Assembly: GCF_000341085.1 (NCBI RefSeq)
Contig: NZ_ANBA01000018.1
Location: forward strand, 186,001 to 250,000
Direction: 5' to 3'
Length of the DNA: 64,000 bases
Source of the DNA: Nocardiopsis ganjiahuensis DSM 45031
GTDB lineage: Bacteria; Actinomycetota; Actinomycetes; Streptosporangiales; Streptosporangiaceae
Of this stretch, positions 25,026-34,521 are shown one piece after another. Both the position numbers and the translations under genes were made by a program. The notes under the pieces are model-generated. The model searched no databases, was not told the DNA's origin, and saw nothing but the letters and a program-made list of their open reading frames with translations. How positions within the stretch are numbered: position 1 is the stretch's first letter; each line of letters opens with the position of its first letter.

Positions 25026-25378
25026 GTATCCAGAATGCGCCGAGCGGCCGCCCTTCGCCAGGCTCGATCCGGACCTGTGGACAACCCTCCCCGCGGTCCG
25101 CGCCCGCTGCCCGCCGGCGTCCCCGCGCAGCACCCTTCGACGGAGCCCCGCCCCTCGGGCGATGTCCCTGGACACGAGGCTGTTCCGTGGTGTGTCCGAC
25201 GGAGGATAGAATCATCTGTGGCCCGTTGGGCCAACCCACAATACGCACGCCCACGCGCTTCCTCCGGGAAGGGCCGCACCCACGGTCCACACCGCTTCGG
25301 CGGGGTGGCGGTACGGCCGGGGCGTCAGGACCAACCGACGGCGGAGAAAGCATCCGCCACCGCAAGGAGGACCAGGTC
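25026..25378 (+). promoter_or_regulatory. Promoter and leader of the rpsB-tsf operon
   Basis: The 353 bp between the divergent M23 gene and rpsB hold no gene. A -10-like TAGAAT lies at 25207-25212 after the string GACGGAGGA. The transcript leader would then be about 165 nt and contains a small hairpin (TGGCCC-GTT-GGGCCA). S2 is known in other bacteria to repress its own leader, which is possible here. CAAGGAGG at 25362-25369 is the rpsB ribosome site. The M23 promoter must also lie here. Confidence 0.5.
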
Positions 25379-26344
25379 ATGGCCACAGTCGTGACAATTC
25401 GCCAGCTCCTGGAGAGCGGCGTCCACTTCGGGCACCAGACTCGTCGCTGGAACCCCAAGATGAAGCGCTTCATCTTCACTGAGCGCAACGGCATCTACAT
25501 CATCGACCTCCAGAAGTCGCTGGCGTACATCGACCGCGCCTACGAGTTCGTCAAGCAGACGGTCGCCCACGGTGGCACCATCCTGTTCGTCGGCACGAAG
25601 AAGCAGGCGCAGGAGGCCATCGACGAGCAGGCCCGCCGCGTCGGCATGCCCTTCGTCAACCAGCGTTGGCTGGGCGGCATGCTCACCAACTTCTCCACCG
25701 TGCACAAGCGGCTCCAGCGCCTCAAGGAGCTGGAGGAGATCGACTTCGACGACGTCGCCGGCTCCGCGCTCACGAAGAAGGAGCTGCTGAACCTTCGCCG
25801 TGAGAAGGACAAGCTCGACCGCACCCTCGGCGGTATCCGCGACATGTCCCGCGTGCCCAGCGCCGTGTGGATCGTGGACACCAAGAAGGAGCACATCGCG
25901 ATCAGCGAGGCCCGGAAGCTGAACATTCCGGTCGTCGCGATCCTCGACACCAACTGCGACCCGGACGAGGTCGACTACCCGATCCCGGGTAACGACGACG
26001 CCATCCGCAGCGTCAGCCTCCTCACCCGCGTCGTCGCCGACGCCGTCGCCGACGGCCTCATGGTCCGCTCCGGTGCCTCCGGCGCGACCGAGGAGAAGGC
26101 CGCCGAGGAGCCCCTGGCCGAGTGGGAGCGCGAGCTCCTCGAGGGCAAGAGCGAGACGGCTGCCGCCGAGGACGCCGCCGAGCAGGCCCCCGCCGAGACC
26201 GCCACCGTGGCTCCGGCCGACGAGGTCGCTGCCGAGGCTCCGGCCGAGGTCACCGCCGAGGACTCCCCGGTGGACGCTCCCGAGCAGGCCCCCGAGGCTG
26301 TCGAGGTTGCCGAGGCTCCGGCCGAGGACAAGGCCGCCGAGTAG
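25379..26344 (+). CDS. rpsB: 30S ribosomal protein S2
   Basis: Small-subunit protein, 321 residues. ATG at 25379 follows a strong CAAGGAGG. The S2 core shows MATVVTIRQLLESGVHFGHQTRRWNPKMKRFIF, GGTILFVGTKKQAQEAI, PFVNQRWLGGMLTNFSTV and NIPVVAILDTNCDPDEVDYPIPGNDDA. Beyond about residue 230 lies an extra tail of roughly 90 residues rich in Glu, Ala and Pro, typical of actinobacterial S2 although at the long end. tsf follows 135 bp downstream, the universal order. Confidence 0.98.
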   Translation: MATVVTIRQLLESGVHFGHQTRRWNPKMKRFIFTERNGIYIIDLQKSLAYIDRAYEFVKQTVAHGGTILFVGTKKQAQEAIDEQARRVGMPFVNQRWLGGMLTNFSTVHKRLQRLKELEEIDFDDVAGSALTKKELLNLRREKDKLDRTLGGIRDMSRVPSAVWIVDTKKEHIAISEARKLNIPVVAILDTNCDPDEVDYPIPGNDDAIRSVSLLTRVVADAVADGLMVRSGASGATEEKAAEEPLAEWERELLEGKSETAAAEDAAEQAPAETATVAPADEVAAEAPAEVTAEDSPVDAPEQAPEAVEVAEAPAEDKAAE

Positions 26345-26479
26345 TCAGCGGTCCCTTCCGGGAAACCGTCGTCTGTGCGCCGCCTCGCCCCTCGTGGGCG
26401 GGGCGGCCCGCGCGGTACCTCCCCCGGGCCGTTCCACTTCCAGATCAGACTTCACTCCAAGGGAATCGCGAGAACAGTC

Positions 26480-27316
26480 ATGGCGAACTTCACCGCCGCG
26501 GACGTCAAGAAGCTGCGCGACGCGACCGGCGCCGGCATGATGGACTGCAAGAAGGCCCTGACCGAGGCCGACGGCGACTTCGACAAGGCCATCGAGGCCC
26601 TGCGCATCAAGGGTGCCAAGTCCGTCGACAAGCGCGCGGACCGCACCGCCGCCCAGGGCATGGTCGTCCTCAAGCAGCAGAGCGAGGGTAAGGCCACCCT
26701 CATCGAGCTCAACTGCGAGACCGACTTCGTCGCCAAGAACGACGGCTTCATCGCGCTGGCCAACGAGGTCGCCGACTTCGTCGTCGCCCAGGACAGCGAC
26801 GACATCGCCGCCGTCGCCGCCGCCGAGATCGAGCCGGGCAAGAGCCTCCAGTCCTACATCGAGGGCAAGAGCGCCATCATCGGCGAGAAGCTCGAGTTCC
26901 GTCGCATCGCCAAGTTCGACGGCGCCTTCGTCGCGAGCTACCTGCACAAGTCCGACCCGGACCTGCCCCCGACCATGGGTGTCCTGGTCGAGCTGGACAA
27001 GAAGGACGAAGAGGTCGGCAAGGACCTCGCCCAGCAGATCGCCGCGCTGGCCCCGCAGTACATCAGCAAGGACGACGTCCCCGCTGACGTGGTGGCCAAC
27101 GAGCGCCGCATCGCCGAGGAGACCACCCGCGAGGAGGGCAAGCCCGAGCAGGCGATCCCCAAGATCGTGGAGGGCCGCCTCAACGGTTACTTCAAGGACG
27201 TGACGCTGCTCGGTCAGCCGTTCGTCAAGGAGAACAAGAAGACGGTCCAGAAGGTCGTCGACGAGGCCGGCGTCACCGTCAAGCGCTTCGTCCGCTTCAA
27301 GGTCGGCCAGGCCTAG
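26480..27316 (+). CDS. tsf: Elongation factor Ts
   Basis: Guanine-nucleotide exchange factor that recycles EF-Tu. The 278-residue protein starts MANFTAADVKKLRDATGAGMMDCKKAL, with the UBA-like N-terminal helix pair. It then shows the EF-Tu-contacting block TLIELNCETDFVAKNDGF near residue 77 and the two-lobed core ending in KTVQKVVDEAGVTVKRFVRFKVGQA. Length is normal for actinobacteria. A 15-bp terminator follows 16 bp after the stop, separating it from pyrH. Confidence 0.98.
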   Translation: MANFTAADVKKLRDATGAGMMDCKKALTEADGDFDKAIEALRIKGAKSVDKRADRTAAQGMVVLKQQSEGKATLIELNCETDFVAKNDGFIALANEVADFVVAQDSDDIAAVAAAEIEPGKSLQSYIEGKSAIIGEKLEFRRIAKFDGAFVASYLHKSDPDLPPTMGVLVELDKKDEEVGKDLAQQIAALAPQYISKDDVPADVVANERRIAEETTREEGKPEQAIPKIVEGRLNGYFKDVTLLGQPFVKENKKTVQKVVDEAGVTVKRFVRFKVGQA

Positions 27317-27332
27317 GGGCTTTGACATGATG

Positions 27333-27366
27333 GAGGTGCCGGGGAGACTTCTCTCCCCGGCACCTC
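27333..27366 (+). terminator. Terminator after tsf
   Basis: A perfect 15-bp stem (GAGGTGCCGGGGAGA, 27333-27347, with 27352-27366) closes the tetraloop CTTC and is followed by TTGG. Confidence 0.85.
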
Positions 27367-27472
27367 TTGGTGGATATGGGCGGGTTCGGGGCGCCGTGAG
27401 CCCCGGCCGCCCGCAGCAGGAGCACTCGGGGGACCCTGTGCCACTCGGGGACAACAAGGGAGGCCACAGGCC

Positions 27473-28234
27473 GTGTCGGAGAACGAAGCGATGAACACCG
27501 CACCCGCCATGCACGATTCCGGTTGGAAGCGTGTCATGCTCAAGCTCTCGGGGGAGGCTTTCGCCGGCGGGGGCGGGCTCGGTATCGAGCCGGAGGTCGT
27601 CCAGTACGTGGCGGAGTCCATCGCCGAAGCGGTCTCCGAGGGCATCCAGGTCGCCGTCGTCGTCGGCGGCGGCAACATGTTCCGCGGCGCGCAGCTCACC
27701 GAAGGCGGGATCGAGCGCGGCCGCGCCGACTACATGGGGATGCTCGGTACCGTCATCAACTGCCTCGCCCTCCAGGACTTCCTGGAGCGCCTGGGCGTGG
27801 ACACGCGTGTGCAGACCGCGATCCACATGAGCCAGGTCGCCGAGGCGTACATCCCGCGCCGCGCCATCCGCCACCTGGAGAAGGGGCGCGTGGTCATCTT
27901 CGGTGCCGGCCTCGGTGCGCCGTTCTTCTCCACCGACACCACCGCCGCCCAGCGCGCGCTGGAGATCGGCGCCCAGGCGGTCCTCAAGGGCACCCAGGTC
28001 GACGGGGTCTACGACGCCGACCCGCAGCGCAACCCGGACGCGGTCAAGTTCGACAAGCTCAACTACAACGAGGTCCTCACCCGCGGCCTCAAGGTCATGG
28101 ACGCCACAGCCGTGAGCCTGTGCATGGACAACGGTCTGCCCATCGTCGTCTTCGACCTCATGAGCCAGGGCAACATCCTGCGCGCCGTCCGCGGTGAGAA
28201 GATCGGCACCATCGTCGGTCCGATCTCCGCCTAG
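27473..28234 (+). CDS. pyrH: UMP kinase
   Basis: Phosphorylates UMP to UDP, a committed step to pyrimidine nucleotides. The 253-residue amino-acid-kinase fold shows KRVMLKLSGEAFAGGGGLGIEP, VAVVVGGGNMFRGA, DYMGMLGTVINCLALQDFLE and LKGTQVDGVYDADPQRNPDAVKFDKL. I used GTG 27473, with GGGAGG upstream; ATG 27491 (MNTAPAMHD) is possible and would shorten it by six residues. frr and cdsA follow with short gaps. Confidence 0.97.
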   Translation: MSENEAMNTAPAMHDSGWKRVMLKLSGEAFAGGGGLGIEPEVVQYVAESIAEAVSEGIQVAVVVGGGNMFRGAQLTEGGIERGRADYMGMLGTVINCLALQDFLERLGVDTRVQTAIHMSQVAEAYIPRRAIRHLEKGRVVIFGAGLGAPFFSTDTTAAQRALEIGAQAVLKGTQVDGVYDADPQRNPDAVKFDKLNYNEVLTRGLKVMDATAVSLCMDNGLPIVVFDLMSQGNILRAVRGEKIGTIVGPISA

Positions 28235-28300
28235 ACGGCGGACAGGTCGGCCGCGACACCAAGCCACGAACACCCAGCCGAGAACCCGGGAGCGTCCACA

Positions 28301-28858
28301 ATGACCGAAGAAACCCTTCTCGAGGCCGAGGAGAAGATGGAGAAGGCCGTGACCGTGGCGAAGGAGGACTTCGCGACGATCCGCACCGGCCGTCCCACCC
28401 CGGCCACCTTCAACAAGATCACCGTCGACTACTACGGTGCCCGCACGCCGATCAACCAGCTGGCCTCCTTCTCGGTGCCCGAACCGCGGATGGTCGTCAT
28501 CTCCCCGTTCGACGTCAGCGCGCGCACCGAGATCATCAACGCGATCCGCAACAGCGACCTCGGCGTCAACCCGTCCGACGACGGCCAGGTCATCCGCGTG
28601 GTCTTCCCGGACCTGTCCGAGGAGCGCCGCAAGGAGTACGTGAAGGTCGCGCGCACCAAGGCCGAGGACAGCAAGGTCTCGATCCGCAACGTGCGCCGCC
28701 GTGCGAAGGACAGCTTCGAGAAGGCCGTCAAGGCCGGTGAACTGGGTGAGGACGAAGCACACCGCGCCCAGGCCGAGCTGGACGAGCTCTCCCAGAAGTA
28801 CGTCGCCGCCATCGACGAGCTTCTGAAGCACAAGGAATCTGATCTTCTCGAGGTTTAG
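28301..28858 (+). CDS. frr: Ribosome recycling factor
   Basis: Splits post-termination ribosomes together with EF-G. The 185-residue length is exact for the family. Core blocks are MEKAVTVAKEDFATIRTGRPTPATFNKITVDYYGA, TPINQLASFSVPEPRMVVISPFD and IRVVFPDLSEERRKEYVKVARTKAEDSKVSIRNVRR. It lies 66 bp after pyrH and three bases before cdsA. Confidence 0.98.
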   Translation: MTEETLLEAEEKMEKAVTVAKEDFATIRTGRPTPATFNKITVDYYGARTPINQLASFSVPEPRMVVISPFDVSARTEIINAIRNSDLGVNPSDDGQVIRVVFPDLSEERRKEYVKVARTKAEDSKVSIRNVRRRAKDSFEKAVKAGELGEDEAHRAQAELDELSQKYVAAIDELLKHKESDLLEV

Positions 28859-28861
28859 CCG

Positions 28862-29815
28862 GTGAGCACACCTTCCAAGGGCTCCGGAGGCGATGACCAC
28901 TCGCCGGAGCACAGACCCGACGACATTCCCCCGTCCGAGGCGGACGACCCCGCCTCGGACACGGCCGCCGGGCAGCGCTTCGTGCTGCACAAGCCGGGAG
29001 GTGAACCGGTCAAGACCGGCCGCAACCTCCCGGTGGCCATCGCCAGCGGGTGCGCCCTGGGCGCGCTCGTCTTCTTCTCGGTCTTCCCCTGGCCTCAGCT
29101 GTTCACGATCATCACCTCCCTGGGGGTGCTGATCGGCCTCCGCGAACTCAACCGGGCCTTCGGCGGCAAGGGCGTGGCCCTCGCCGTGGTCCCGTTGGCC
29201 GTGGGCGGCGTGGCCATGCAGGCCGGAGCCTACTTCGGCGGGGCGGACTGGCTGGCGGGGATCACCGCCCTCACCGCGATCGCCTGCCTGGCCTGGCGGT
29301 TGAGAGGAGGGGCGGAGGGGTTCGTCGCAGACGCGTCGGCGAACCTGTTCGTCCTGGTGTACCTGCCGTTCCTGCTCGCCACGTGGATGCTGCTCATCGC
29401 ACATCCCGAGGACGGCCAGTACCGGCTCGTGGTGTTCATCGTGGTGACGATCTCCAGCGACATCGGCGGCTACTTCGCCGGGATCCTGCTGGGCCGGCAC
29501 AAGATGGCACCGGTGATCAGCCCGAACAAGACCTGGGAGGGCTTCGGCGGTTCCGTGGTGGGCTGCGCGGTGGCGGGCGCGCTGTGCGTGACCCTGCTGC
29601 TGAACGGCCCCTGGTGGGTCGGCGTGGTCCTGGGCCTGTCCGTGGTGCTGGCGGCCACGGTCGGAGACCTCATCGAGTCGCTCTTCAAGCGCGACCTCGG
29701 TGTCAAGGACATGGGCCGGTTCATGCCGGGCCACGGCGGTCTGATGGACCGCATCGACTCGCTGCTCATCGCGGGCCCCGTGGTCTGGGTCGTGCTGAGC
29801 CTCCTCCTGCCCTAG
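28862..29815 (+). CDS. cdsA: Phosphatidate cytidylyltransferase (CDP-diglyceride synthase)
   Basis: Makes CDP-diacylglycerol from phosphatidate and CTP for phospholipid synthesis. The 317-residue product starts with GTG three bases after frr. A soluble acidic N-terminus (about 55 residues) precedes seven or eight membrane helices. The CdsA signature GVKDMGRFMPGHGGLMDRIDSLL is complete near residue 278, and the upstream block APVISPNKTWEGFGGSVVG is also diagnostic. A long hairpin follows. rlmN or dxr, which often come next, are absent. Confidence 0.96.
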   Translation: MSTPSKGSGGDDHSPEHRPDDIPPSEADDPASDTAAGQRFVLHKPGGEPVKTGRNLPVAIASGCALGALVFFSVFPWPQLFTIITSLGVLIGLRELNRAFGGKGVALAVVPLAVGGVAMQAGAYFGGADWLAGITALTAIACLAWRLRGGAEGFVADASANLFVLVYLPFLLATWMLLIAHPEDGQYRLVVFIVVTISSDIGGYFAGILLGRHKMAPVISPNKTWEGFGGSVVGCAVAGALCVTLLLNGPWWVGVVLGLSVVLAATVGDLIESLFKRDLGVKDMGRFMPGHGGLMDRIDSLLIAGPVVWVVLSLLLP

Positions 29816-29844
29816 GGCCGTGGGAACACAGGAACCGTAGAAGT

Positions 29845-29910
29845 GAAGGCCGGGCCCCTGGCCTCGTGGCACCCAGCGATGGACTGGGCGCCACGAGACC
29901 GGGGGCCTTC
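29845..29910 (+). terminator. Long hairpin between cdsA and the aminotransferase gene
   Basis: Outer arms GAAGGCC and GGCCTTC, a middle stem CCTCGTGGC with GCCACGAG and an inner stem CCCAG with CTGGG stack into one imperfect structure of about 25 bp around CGATGGA. It lies 29 bp after the cdsA stop. Confidence 0.7.
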
Positions 29911-29945
29911 GCCGTGCGGGGGATGCCGACGCACGGACGTGTGGA

Positions 29946-29957
29946 TACGCTCGACGG
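29946..29957 (+). promoter_or_regulatory. Candidate -10 box for a leaderless aminotransferase gene
   Basis: TACGCT (29946-29951) lies six bases before the GTG at 29958, with no ribosome site between. This is the layout of a leaderless actinobacterial gene. Confidence 0.5.
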
Positions 29958-31139
29958 GTGGAAGAACCGTTGATCGAACGAATGCGCGAGTACGGCGAGA
30001 CGATCTTCGCCGAGATGACGCGCCTGGCCGCCGAGACCGACTCCGTCAACCTCGGACAGGGTTTCCCCGACACCGACGGGCCGAGCTCCCTCCTGGAGGG
30101 CGCCACCCGGAACATCATGGCGGGGGTGAACCAGTACCCGCCCGGGCCCGGCCGCCCCGAGCTGCGCCAGGCGGTGAGCCGCTACCGCTCCCGCCACTAC
30201 GGGCTGGACTTCCACCCGGACTCCGAGGTGTACGTGACCGTCGGCGCGACCGCCGGGATCGCCGCCTCGATGCTGGCCCTGGTCGAGCGCGGGGACGAGG
30301 TGGTCGTCTTCGAGCCGATGTACGACTCCTACGCCGCGATGATCTCCCTCGCGGGGGGAGTGCGCCGTCCGGTGGCGCTGCGCCGCGATCCGGCGAGCGG
30401 CCGGTTCACCTTCGACCCCGCCGAACTGCGTGCCGCGGTGACCCCGCGCACCCGGCTGATCATGGTCAACTCCCCGCACAACCCCACCGGTACGGTCTTC
30501 ACCGCGGCCGAACTGGAGCAGATCGCCCAGGTGTGCCGTGAGCACGACCTGATCGCGGTCACCGACGAGGTGTACGAGTTCCTCACCTTCGACGACCGCA
30601 CGCACGTGCCGCTGGCCTCGCTGCCCGGCATGCGCGAGCGGACCCTGTCGATCTCCTCCGTGGGCAAGATGTTCGCGGTCACCGCGTGGAAGACCGGCTG
30701 GGTCACCGGCCCCGAACCGCTGGTACGCGCCGTGCGCACGGTCAACCAGTTCCTCACCTTCTCCGCCAACGGCGCGCTCCAACTGGCGATCGCCGACGCG
30801 ATGGACCACGAGTGGGAGTGGATCCAGCGCCAGCGGCTCGCGCTCCAGGGCAAGCGGGACCGTCTCGCGGCGGGGCTGGCCGAGGCCGGGTTCGATGTGA
30901 ACGTGTGCGAGGGCACCTACTTCCTGATGGCCGACATCAGGCCGCTGGGCTACCTGGACGGCGAGGACGTCGCCCGCGCCCTGCCCCGCGAGGCCGGCGT
31001 GGCCGCGGTCCCCGCCAAGGTGTTCTACGACCACCAGGAGGAGGGGCGGCACCTGCTGCGCTTCGCCTTCTGCAAGAAGGACGAGGTCCTCGACGAGGCG
31101 GTCCGCCGCCTGACCGCCTGGCACAAGAGCGAGAGCTGA
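29958..31139 (+). CDS. PLP-dependent aminotransferase, class I/II fold
   Basis: Amino-group transferase of 393 residues. The N-terminus (SVNLGQGFPDTDGPSSLLEGA, then VNQYPPGPGRPELRQAVSRY) matches the fold-type-I group that includes DapC, kynurenine and methionine aminotransferases. PLP ligands are visible: NSPHNPTG, DEVYEFLTFD and the Schiff-base Lys in SVGKMFAVTAWKTGWVTGP. The substrate cannot be decided from sequence; DapC-like (succinyl-diaminopimelate) or glutamine/methionine-type are the main options. It is convergent with the MetRS gene, 46 bp apart. Confidence 0.92.
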   Translation: MEEPLIERMREYGETIFAEMTRLAAETDSVNLGQGFPDTDGPSSLLEGATRNIMAGVNQYPPGPGRPELRQAVSRYRSRHYGLDFHPDSEVYVTVGATAGIAASMLALVERGDEVVVFEPMYDSYAAMISLAGGVRRPVALRRDPASGRFTFDPAELRAAVTPRTRLIMVNSPHNPTGTVFTAAELEQIAQVCREHDLIAVTDEVYEFLTFDDRTHVPLASLPGMRERTLSISSVGKMFAVTAWKTGWVTGPEPLVRAVRTVNQFLTFSANGALQLAIADAMDHEWEWIQRQRLALQGKRDRLAAGLAEAGFDVNVCEGTYFLMADIRPLGYLDGEDVARALPREAGVAAVPAKVFYDHQEEGRHLLRFAFCKKDEVLDEAVRRLTAWHKSES

Positions 31140-31185
31140 GCCGGGCGGCCGGGCGCCGCGTTCCGGGCCCGCGTCGCCGTAGGGC

Positions 31186-32703
31186 TCAGCCGAGCCTGCG
31201 GAAGACCGGGGCGGCCGGGGGAAGCTGCCCTCCGTCCCCGCCGAGCTGCTCGGTGAGCCGGGCCGAGGCGTCGGGCAGGAAGGGCCGCAGCAGCCGGGCC
31301 AGCTCCCGGCCGGTCGCCACCAGCTCGCCGAGCACCGTGTCCAGGGCCTCGGGCCCGGTCCGCCCCCGCTTTCCGGGCTCCCCGGCCCGCTCGGCGCGGG
31401 CCAGGGCCCACGGCTCGTGGTCGGCCACGTACCGGTTTCCCTCGTCGGCCAGGGCGACGACGGCGCCGGTGGCCGCACGCAGGTCGAAGGCCCGTACCGC
31501 CGCGTCCACCTGTTCGGCGGCCCGGACCCGGGCCCGGGCCAGGGACGGCTCCCCGCTCTCGTCGGCCACCCGGGGGACCACCCCGGAGCGGTACCTGGCG
31601 ACCATGGACACGGTCCGGTTGACCAGGTTGCCGATGGTGTTGGCCAGGTCCTCGTCGTGTCGGACGACCAGGCGCGCCTCGGTGTAGTCGGTGTCGCCGG
31701 AGCGGCCGACATCGCGCAGCAGCCACCAGCGCAGCGCGTCGGTGCCGAAGGCCTCGGTGACGGCGACGGGGTCCACGGAGGCGCCCGCCGACTTGCTGAT
31801 CTTCTCGCCGTCGGCGGTGAGGTACTCGTGCACCAGGACGGTGGTGGGCAGCGGCAGCCCCGCCGAGAGCAGCAGGGCGGGCCAGTACACGGCGTGGAAG
31901 CGCAGGATGCCCTTGCCGATCACGTGCACGCGCTGGTCGGCGCGGGTCCACCAGTGGTCGTAGCCCTCGGGATCGGTTCCGTAGCCCGGACCGGTGACGT
32001 AGTTGGCCAGGGCGTCGTACCAGACGTAGACCACCTGGCCGGGGTCGCCGGGGACGGGGATGCCCCACCCTGGTGCGCGCTCCACGCTGCGGGAGACACT
32101 GAAGTCCTCCAGCCCGGACCTGATGAAGGAGAGCACCTCCCGGCGGCGGAAACCGGGTTCGACGCGCAGCTCACCGGAGGACACGAGGTCGTACAGGCGG
32201 TCCTGGTAGCGGCTGAGCCGGAAGAACCAGTTCTCCTCCGCGACCTCCTCGGGGGCGGACCGGTGCTCCGGACACAGTCCGTCGGGGAGCTCCTCGGGGG
32301 AGTGGAACTGCTCGCAGCCGGTGCAGTACAGCCCGGTGTAGCTCCTGCGGTACAGGTCGCCGCGCTCCAGGCAGGCGTTCCACAGCTTCTCCACGCCCGG
32401 CCGGTGGCGCGGGTCGAAGGCGGTGCGGACGGAGTCGTCGAACGAAAGGCTCAGCGGCCCGGCCAGGTCCAGGAAGCGGCGTGAGACCAGGTCGACGTAC
32501 TCGGCGGTGTCCAGCCCCGCCGCGCGGGCGCTCAGCACGTTCTTGAGCGCGTTGTCGTCGGTACCGGTCTGCGCCCGGACCTCGTCGCCGATCCCGCGGT
32601 GGTACCGGGCGAGGGTGTCGGCCTGGACCAGCTCCAGGGCGTGTCCGACGTGCGGAGCGCCGTTCACGTAGGGAATGGCGGTGGTGAGGTAGTAGCGGCC
32701 CAT
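31186..32703 (-). CDS. Divergent class I methionyl-tRNA synthetase-like protein
   Basis: Aminoacyl-tRNA synthetase fold, 505 residues. ATG at 32703 gives MGRYYLTTAIPYVNGAPHVGHALE, with the HIGH motif as HVGH (18-21). The KMSKS loop is GEKISKS near residue 300, and one zinc-knuckle half remains (CTGC...CPEH). The usual GTDEHG is replaced by GTDDNALKN (47-55), and there is no C-terminal tRNA-binding domain. I suspect a second, specialised MetRS or a MetRS paralogue rather than the only housekeeping enzyme. It lies 218 bp downstream of the permease gene on the same strand. Confidence 0.82.
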   Translation of the reverse strand: MGRYYLTTAIPYVNGAPHVGHALELVQADTLARYHRGIGDEVRAQTGTDDNALKNVLSARAAGLDTAEYVDLVSRRFLDLAGPLSLSFDDSVRTAFDPRHRPGVEKLWNACLERGDLYRRSYTGLYCTGCEQFHSPEELPDGLCPEHRSAPEEVAEENWFFRLSRYQDRLYDLVSSGELRVEPGFRRREVLSFIRSGLEDFSVSRSVERAPGWGIPVPGDPGQVVYVWYDALANYVTGPGYGTDPEGYDHWWTRADQRVHVIGKGILRFHAVYWPALLLSAGLPLPTTVLVHEYLTADGEKISKSAGASVDPVAVTEAFGTDALRWWLLRDVGRSGDTDYTEARLVVRHDEDLANTIGNLVNRTVSMVARYRSGVVPRVADESGEPSLARARVRAAEQVDAAVRAFDLRAATGAVVALADEGNRYVADHEPWALARAERAGEPGKRGRTGPEALDTVLGELVATGRELARLLRPFLPDASARLTEQLGGDGGQLPPAAPVFRRLG

Positions 32704-32921
32704 GGTGGGAACCTTTCCGGCCCCGCCGGGCGCCCCTGCCGTCGGGAAGGCCCAGAGGGGCCTTTCCGCGGACGAGGAGTTCAGAGCACGCGGGGAAGGC
32801 CGGACGACATCGTCATCCGGCTCGTCATGGTGAGGCACACCCGCGTCATGCCCCGCATGCTACCGCCCCCGGACCGGCCGGGACAGGCGTTTCCACGAGC
32901 TCCGCCCGTCCCGGGGCGGGG

Positions 32922-34355
32922 TCAGGGGGCGGGAGCCTGTCGGCCCCCGGATCCGGCGTCCAGGGCGTCGATGAGGCGTTGTTCGGCGTCCGGGCCCGGC
33001 GGGACCCGGGGCAGGCGCCACATGAGGGCCGCTCCGGCGATCCACCAGGCGAGGACCATGGACCACTCGTTGGGCCAGCTCAGGGCGGCGGGCATGCCCG
33101 GCAGGTACAGCACGAACAGGCCGAAGGCCAGCACGAACGCGGTGATCCCCACGGGAACGCCCGCGCGGACCTTGAAGGGGCGCGCCATCTCCGGTTCGCG
33201 GCGGCGCAGGACCAGGAAGCTCGCGACCACCATCAGGAAGGCGATCACGATGTTGAGGCCGCCCGCGTTGACCAGCCACACGAGCATCGGGCGGCCGAAG
33301 AGCGGGGCGAGGGCCGACAGCACGCCGATGAACAGCACCGCGTTGGCCGGGGTGCGGAAGCGCGGGTGCAGCCTGCCGAACCAGGCGGGGAGCATGCGGG
33401 AGCGGGCCATCGCGTAGATGAGGCGGCTGCCCCCGATGAGGAAGGCGTTCCAGCTGGTCAGCAGTCCGGCGACTCCGCCGAGGACCAGGAGGTTGCCCAT
33501 GGCGGCGCTGTTCCACATGGCGGCCATGGAGTCCGCGGAGGCCAGCTCGGAGGTGAGGAGTTCATCGGCGGGCAGGCCGGCGCCGGCGGTCAGCATGACC
33601 ATGACGTACCAGGCGGTGGCGCAGAAGACCGAGATGACCAGGAGCGAGCCGACCATGCGGTGGGGGAGTTTGATCTCCGAGGCCGACTGCGGGATGACGT
33701 CGAACCCCACGAACAGGAACGGGACCGCGACCAGCACCACGAACATCCCGGGCAGCCCGCCGGTGAAGAGGGGTTCCGTGTTCGCGGCGGAACCGCCCGC
33801 GAACGCTCCGGTGAGCATGGCGGCACCGGCCGCGAGCAGGAACAGGACGGTGATGCCCTGGAAGACGCTGGCCGGCTTGATGCCCACGTAGTTGAGCGCG
33901 GTCATCACCACGGCGCTGATCACGCCGATGGCCACCAGGCTGGTGTACACGTCGTACCCGGCGATCGTCCACAGGTACACGACCCCGATGTCCGGGAACA
34001 GGTAGACCAGTGTCTGCGGGACGGCGACCGCCTCGAAGGCGACCACCGAGACGTAGCCGAGGACCATCGCCCAGGAGGCCACGAAGGCGCCCTTGGGGCC
34101 GATGGCGCGCATGGCGTAGTGGTGCTCGCCGCCCGCGTGCGGCATGGCGGAGACGAGCTCGGCGTAGGTGAGGCCGACGAACGCCATGATGACGCCGCCG
34201 ATGACGAAGGCCAGTGCGGCGCCTCCGCTGCCGGCCGCGTCGATGAAGTCGCCGGTGAGGACGATCCAGCCGAAGCCGATCATCGCTCCGAAGGCCAGGG
34301 CGAGGACGTCCGCCCTGCCCAGGACCTTGACGAAACCCGGACTGCTGTTGGTCAT
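32922..34355 (-). CDS. APC-family amino-acid permease
   Basis: Membrane transporter of 477 residues with about twelve helices. ATG at 34355 gives MTNSSPGFVKVLGRADVLALAFGAMIGFGWIVLTGDFI, with the GAMIGxG signature of APC transporters in helix 1. The conserved GEHHYAMRAIGPKGAF loop near residue 75 and the central VPFLFVGFDVIPQSASEIK region fit the amino acid/polyamine group. Amino acids or amines are the likely substrates; specificity is not readable. It precedes the MetRS-like gene on the same strand, which may hint at methionine or an analogue, but that is inference. Confidence 0.9.
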   Translation of the reverse strand: MTNSSPGFVKVLGRADVLALAFGAMIGFGWIVLTGDFIDAAGSGGAALAFVIGGVIMAFVGLTYAELVSAMPHAGGEHHYAMRAIGPKGAFVASWAMVLGYVSVVAFEAVAVPQTLVYLFPDIGVVYLWTIAGYDVYTSLVAIGVISAVVMTALNYVGIKPASVFQGITVLFLLAAGAAMLTGAFAGGSAANTEPLFTGGLPGMFVVLVAVPFLFVGFDVIPQSASEIKLPHRMVGSLLVISVFCATAWYVMVMLTAGAGLPADELLTSELASADSMAAMWNSAAMGNLLVLGGVAGLLTSWNAFLIGGSRLIYAMARSRMLPAWFGRLHPRFRTPANAVLFIGVLSALAPLFGRPMLVWLVNAGGLNIVIAFLMVVASFLVLRRREPEMARPFKVRAGVPVGITAFVLAFGLFVLYLPGMPAALSWPNEWSMVLAWWIAGAALMWRLPRVPPGPDAEQRLIDALDAGSGGRQAPAP

Positions 34356-34521
34356 GGAGGGACTCCCAACGGGTCGTGCCTGTGTCGGGGGACACACGTG
34401 TGGGGGCCAAGAGAACACGGGAGGGCCCCGAAGTGAAGGGCCACGCTGTCCAGGAGCGGCGGCCCGGTTGTCCATAGCGGCCGGTGGTGGGGTGATGGGC
34501 CCTTTGGGGAGGGAAGAGCGA

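Noticed and set aside
26345..30118. A 1257-codon open frame on the minus strand opposite tsf, pyrH, frr and cdsA
   Set aside because: It is antisense to five certain genes, lacks any domain, and arises from G+C bias at third codon positions.
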